Assembly (NCBI GenBank): GCA_016213505.1
Contig: JACRAF010000069.1
Coordinates: forward strand, 1 to 64,000
DNA: 64,000 bases
Direction: 5' to 3'
Origin: Devosia nanyangense
Lineage (GTDB): Bacteria; Pseudomonadota; Alphaproteobacteria; Rhizobiales; Devosiaceae
How positions within the stretch are numbered: position 1 is the stretch's first letter; every line of letters begins with the position of its first letter. This document shows positions 61,785 through 64,000 of this stretch, one piece after another. A program made the position numbers and the translations under genes. The notes beneath the pieces are model-generated. The model did not search any database. It was not told the DNA's origin and saw only the letters and a list, made by a program, of their open reading frames with translations.

Positions 61785-62831
61785 TCATAAGAGCGCGTCG
61801 ACGCTCTCGGGGGTAGCGATCTCGAAAGGTATGATGCGCTGGATAATCGACGGTGAGTCGGTTGTCCCGATCGTCTCGACCATGATCTCGATGAGTTCGT
61901 CGGAAGTCCGTTCTAGCGGGTGGTACAGCGCAGCTGAAATAAGCCCCTGTTGCAGTCCCTTGCGCGCCTCGCTGCCCATATCCCGGCACACGATGCGGAC
62001 GCCTCTTTGCTTGTCGGTCGGCTGTTCGCGCATGGCGCGCAGCACGCCGGAAATGCCGCCTCCGCTGACGAAGATGCCGACTAGATCGGGCATCTCGGTC
62101 AGAATGGTGCGCACCTGATTGTAGGCGTTGTCCGGGTTTTCCTGAGTGAGCAGGGTGTCGGTCGGCAAGATGTGCGGAGCGTGCTCCCGCATGTAGGAAC
62201 GGAAGCTTGCGTCAGAAATGTCCTGGCACTGGTAGCGATGGTTGCCGATGAAGGTAACCACCCGCCCCGGGCGAAAGGTCATTTGCTGGATAAACCACGC
62301 GGCGGTGCGGCCGAGTTTCCAATTGTCGGTGCCGACATAGCCGGCGCGGCTCGATGCCGATTGATCGGTGATATAGGCCACGGTGGGCACGCCCTTGGCG
62401 CGAAGCCCTTCGATAGCCTGCCCAATGATCGGGTGATCGGCCGCAATGAGTGCCAGTGCGTCGCACCGCTCGCCGAGCAATGTCAGGTTTGCCGCGACCG
62501 CCTCAGGAGCGAGGTCATCTTCGAACAGGATCGAGGGTTCGATGATCATGTCGCGGCGTCTACGCGCAGCTGCGCCGAGTGCTTCCTCGATCATGCGATA
62601 CCACTGCCGGTGCGACTGCTGGAGCAGGAAGCCAAGCCGATAGTGCGGCAACGCGGATCGGCTGCGTTCGCGGATCGCCCCCAAACCATAAAAGCCGATG
62701 CGTTCCGCTGCCTCGACGATGCGGTCGATCGTATCCTTGCGCACCGGTCCGGTCGCGTGCAGCAGCCGGTTGACCGTCGAGATGCTTACACCCGCCGCTT
62801 GCGCGAGATCGGCAATTGTGGGTCGGTCCAT
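61785..62831 (-). CDS. LacI-family transcriptional regulator
   Basis: A LacI helix-turn-helix and hinge (TIADLAQAAGVSISTVNRLL) are followed by a periplasmic-binding-protein-like sensor (LGFLLQQSHRQWYRMIEEAL; GYVGTDNWKLGRTAAWFIQQ; VGIFVSGGGISGVLRAM). AGGA six bases before ATG 62831 fixes the start; a longer frame adds unrelated residues. It is divergent from a sugar-binding-protein gene 142 bp away and probably represses that transport operon until a sugar is bound. Confidence 0.9.
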   Translation of the reverse strand: MDRPTIADLAQAAGVSISTVNRLLHATGPVRKDTIDRIVEAAERIGFYGLGAIRERSRSALPHYRLGFLLQQSHRQWYRMIEEALGAAARRRRDMIIEPSILFEDDLAPEAVAANLTLLGERCDALALIAADHPIIGQAIEGLRAKGVPTVAYITDQSASSRAGYVGTDNWKLGRTAAWFIQQMTFRPGRVVTFIGNHRYQCQDISDASFRSYMREHAPHILPTDTLLTQENPDNAYNQVRTILTEMPDLVGIFVSGGGISGVLRAMREQPTDKQRGVRIVCRDMGSEARKGLQQGLISAALYHPLERTSDELIEIMVETIGTTDSPSIIQRIIPFEIATPESVDALL

Positions 62832-62973
62832 ATCGTTCCTCGTATCATTCATGAGTGACACATATTGCAATGAAATACCAGAAGCGTGACATGAAGAGTT
62901 TCTCTCTGGCATCCAACTGGCTACAGAGCAAGCGTGTTGAGCCCGCCGGGGATGGGCTCTGGGAGGAAAATCA

Positions 62974-63939
62974 ATGAAACGTGTTCTACGAGTCTTTGCC
63001 GCAACTGCTGCAGCGATCGTGCTGTCATCCAGTGCCATGGCCGCCAGCATTGCGGTCGTTGGCGGATCGAACGACGACGCGTTTTGGAACATCATCAAGA
63101 AGGGCCTCGACGACGCGACGCCGGGGATCGTCGCCAATGGCGGCTCCGTCAACTATCTGCGCCTGGTGAATTACGACAATTTCGCGCCCGATGTGGTGCA
63201 GCTGATCCGCACGGCGATCTCGATGGACGTCGACGGTCTGGTGATCCCGGACTGGGTGTCGGAAGCCGAAGATCCGGCGATCAGGGACGCAATTGCGGCC
63301 GGCATCAAGGTACTCCTGATGAACGCTGGCGGGGCCGACAAGGCGCGCGAGTTGGGCGCCATCAACTACGTCGGCTCGGACGAGTACGTGGCCGGCGTCG
63401 CCGGCGGCGAGTATTTCGCTGCCCATGGCCAGAAGAACGTTCTGTGCATCAACACGCTGCCCGGCACGGCCAACATCGAGGCGCGCTGCAAGGGAGTGAT
63501 CGACGGCATCACCGGCAAGGGCGGCAAGGGTGCGCAACTGCCGCTGCCCTCGACCTCCTTCGGCGACGCCACCGCCGTGGCCGAAGCCATCAAGGCGACG
63601 TTGCTCCAGGACGCGACCATCGACGGCGTGATCACGATTTCAGCCGGCGACGCCGACGCTGCCGCCATTGGCATCGGCCAGGCCGACAAGGTCGCGACCA
63701 CTATGCTCGGCACGTTCGACATGAACCAGGCGGGCCTTGATCGCATCAAGGCCAGAACGCAGCTCTTCGCGATCGACCAGCAGCCCTATCTGCAGGGTTT
63801 CCTCGCGACGACCTTGCTGGCTTCGGCCATCGATTTCGGCACCGACCTGCCTACGTTCCCGGTCCTCACCGGCCCGGGCATCGTCGATGCGTCGAACATC
63901 GAGGCGACGCTGTCGGGCGTTACCAAGGGCGCGCGCTGA
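62974..63939 (+). CDS. Sugar ABC transporter periplasmic binding protein
   Basis: The signal peptide (MKRVLRVFAATAAAIVLSSS, cut after AMA) is followed by a RbsB-like type 1 binding fold: SIAVVGGSNDDAFWNIIKKG, DGLVIPDWV, INYVGSDEYVAGVAGGEYFA and LFAIDQQPYLQGFLATTLL. GGGAGGAAAATC precedes the ATG. It presumably feeds a permease and ATPase encoded beyond the window; the RbsC-like permease at 50928 is far away and on the other strand. Confidence 0.9.
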   Translation: MKRVLRVFAATAAAIVLSSSAMAASIAVVGGSNDDAFWNIIKKGLDDATPGIVANGGSVNYLRLVNYDNFAPDVVQLIRTAISMDVDGLVIPDWVSEAEDPAIRDAIAAGIKVLLMNAGGADKARELGAINYVGSDEYVAGVAGGEYFAAHGQKNVLCINTLPGTANIEARCKGVIDGITGKGGKGAQLPLPSTSFGDATAVAEAIKATLLQDATIDGVITISAGDADAAAIGIGQADKVATTMLGTFDMNQAGLDRIKARTQLFAIDQQPYLQGFLATTLLASAIDFGTDLPTFPVLTGPGIVDASNIEATLSGVTKGAR

Positions 63940-63958
63940 TCCCGTCCTGACGACCTCC

Positions 63959-63983
63959 GGCCCGCCGTCACGTGCGGCGGGCC
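63959..63983 (+). terminator. GC-rich hairpin after the binding-protein gene
   Basis: GGCCCGCCG pairs perfectly with CGGCGGGCC around a seven-base loop, 20 bases after the stop. There is no T tract, so it may attenuate rather than end transcription, or stabilise the message as is common between binding-protein and permease genes. Confidence 0.5.
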
Positions 63984-64000
63984 GTCGCATCGAAGCGCCA

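Overview
The window is high-GC bacterial chromosome. Gene content and style point to an alphaproteobacterium, probably Hyphomicrobiales: a divergent Lrp-type regulator/putA pair with a PutA lacking a DNA-binding N-terminus, sugar ABC transporters with LacI and GntR regulators, and a hydroxyproline-catabolism block. The genus cannot be fixed by reading alone. About 50 kb is accessory DNA and the last 14 kb is metabolic.

Region 1 (1-7250) consists of duplicated small-gene cassettes and their flanking repeats. They surround a candidate defensive two-component system: a stand-alone receiver, a receiver with a helical extension, a purine-nucleoside-phosphorylase-fold protein and a convergent histidine kinase. 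It resembles Detocs, but the effector domain is on its own polypeptide. Region 2 (7241-21102) holds two diverged copies of an XRE-regulator/DUF3862-like membrane-protein pair sharing one operator-like block, a DUF4062-like TPR protein, a secreted c-type cytochrome/serine hydrolase cluster, a GIY-YIG-DUF4357 protein and a secreted endonuclease/exonuclease/phosphatase-fold protein.

The most striking structure lies inside region 2. A complete tyrosine recombinase gene (14502-15392) is followed within 6 bp by a 26-bp sequence that recurs as a perfect inverted repeat at 17008-17033. The repeats bracket two convergent membrane-protein genes, and each repeat copy contains the start codon and first codons of one of them. 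Inversion would exchange which protein is read from the recombinase side. I interpret this as a phase-variable switch between an unknown membrane protein and a CDP-alcohol phosphatidyltransferase.

Region 3 (21433-50063) is a polymorphic-toxin locus. Two giant SpvB/FG-GAP/RHS proteins with Sec signal peptides flank an apparently complete type II secretion cluster (gspO-E-F-G-H-I-J-L-M-C-D, with gspK convergent). After the second toxin and its immunity gene comes an array of displaced RHS-core/tip cassettes with their immunity genes (HNH tip with SUKH and Imm11-like genes, frameshifted Tox-REase-5 tip with Imm52, and a decayed cassette). The layout suggests that the type II system exports the RHS toxins and that the silent tips are a recombination reservoir.

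Region 4 (50143-64000) is metabolic: GntR regulator and RbsC-like permease, Lrp regulator/putA, a GntR regulator, a ProC homologue, three enzymes of trans-4-hydroxyproline breakdown (epimerase, FAD amino-acid dehydrogenase, DapA-family deaminase), a LacI regulator and a periplasmic sugar-binding protein whose operon probably continues past the window. Small remnants of livF, an enolase-superfamily gene and etfA mark old deletions between these blocks.
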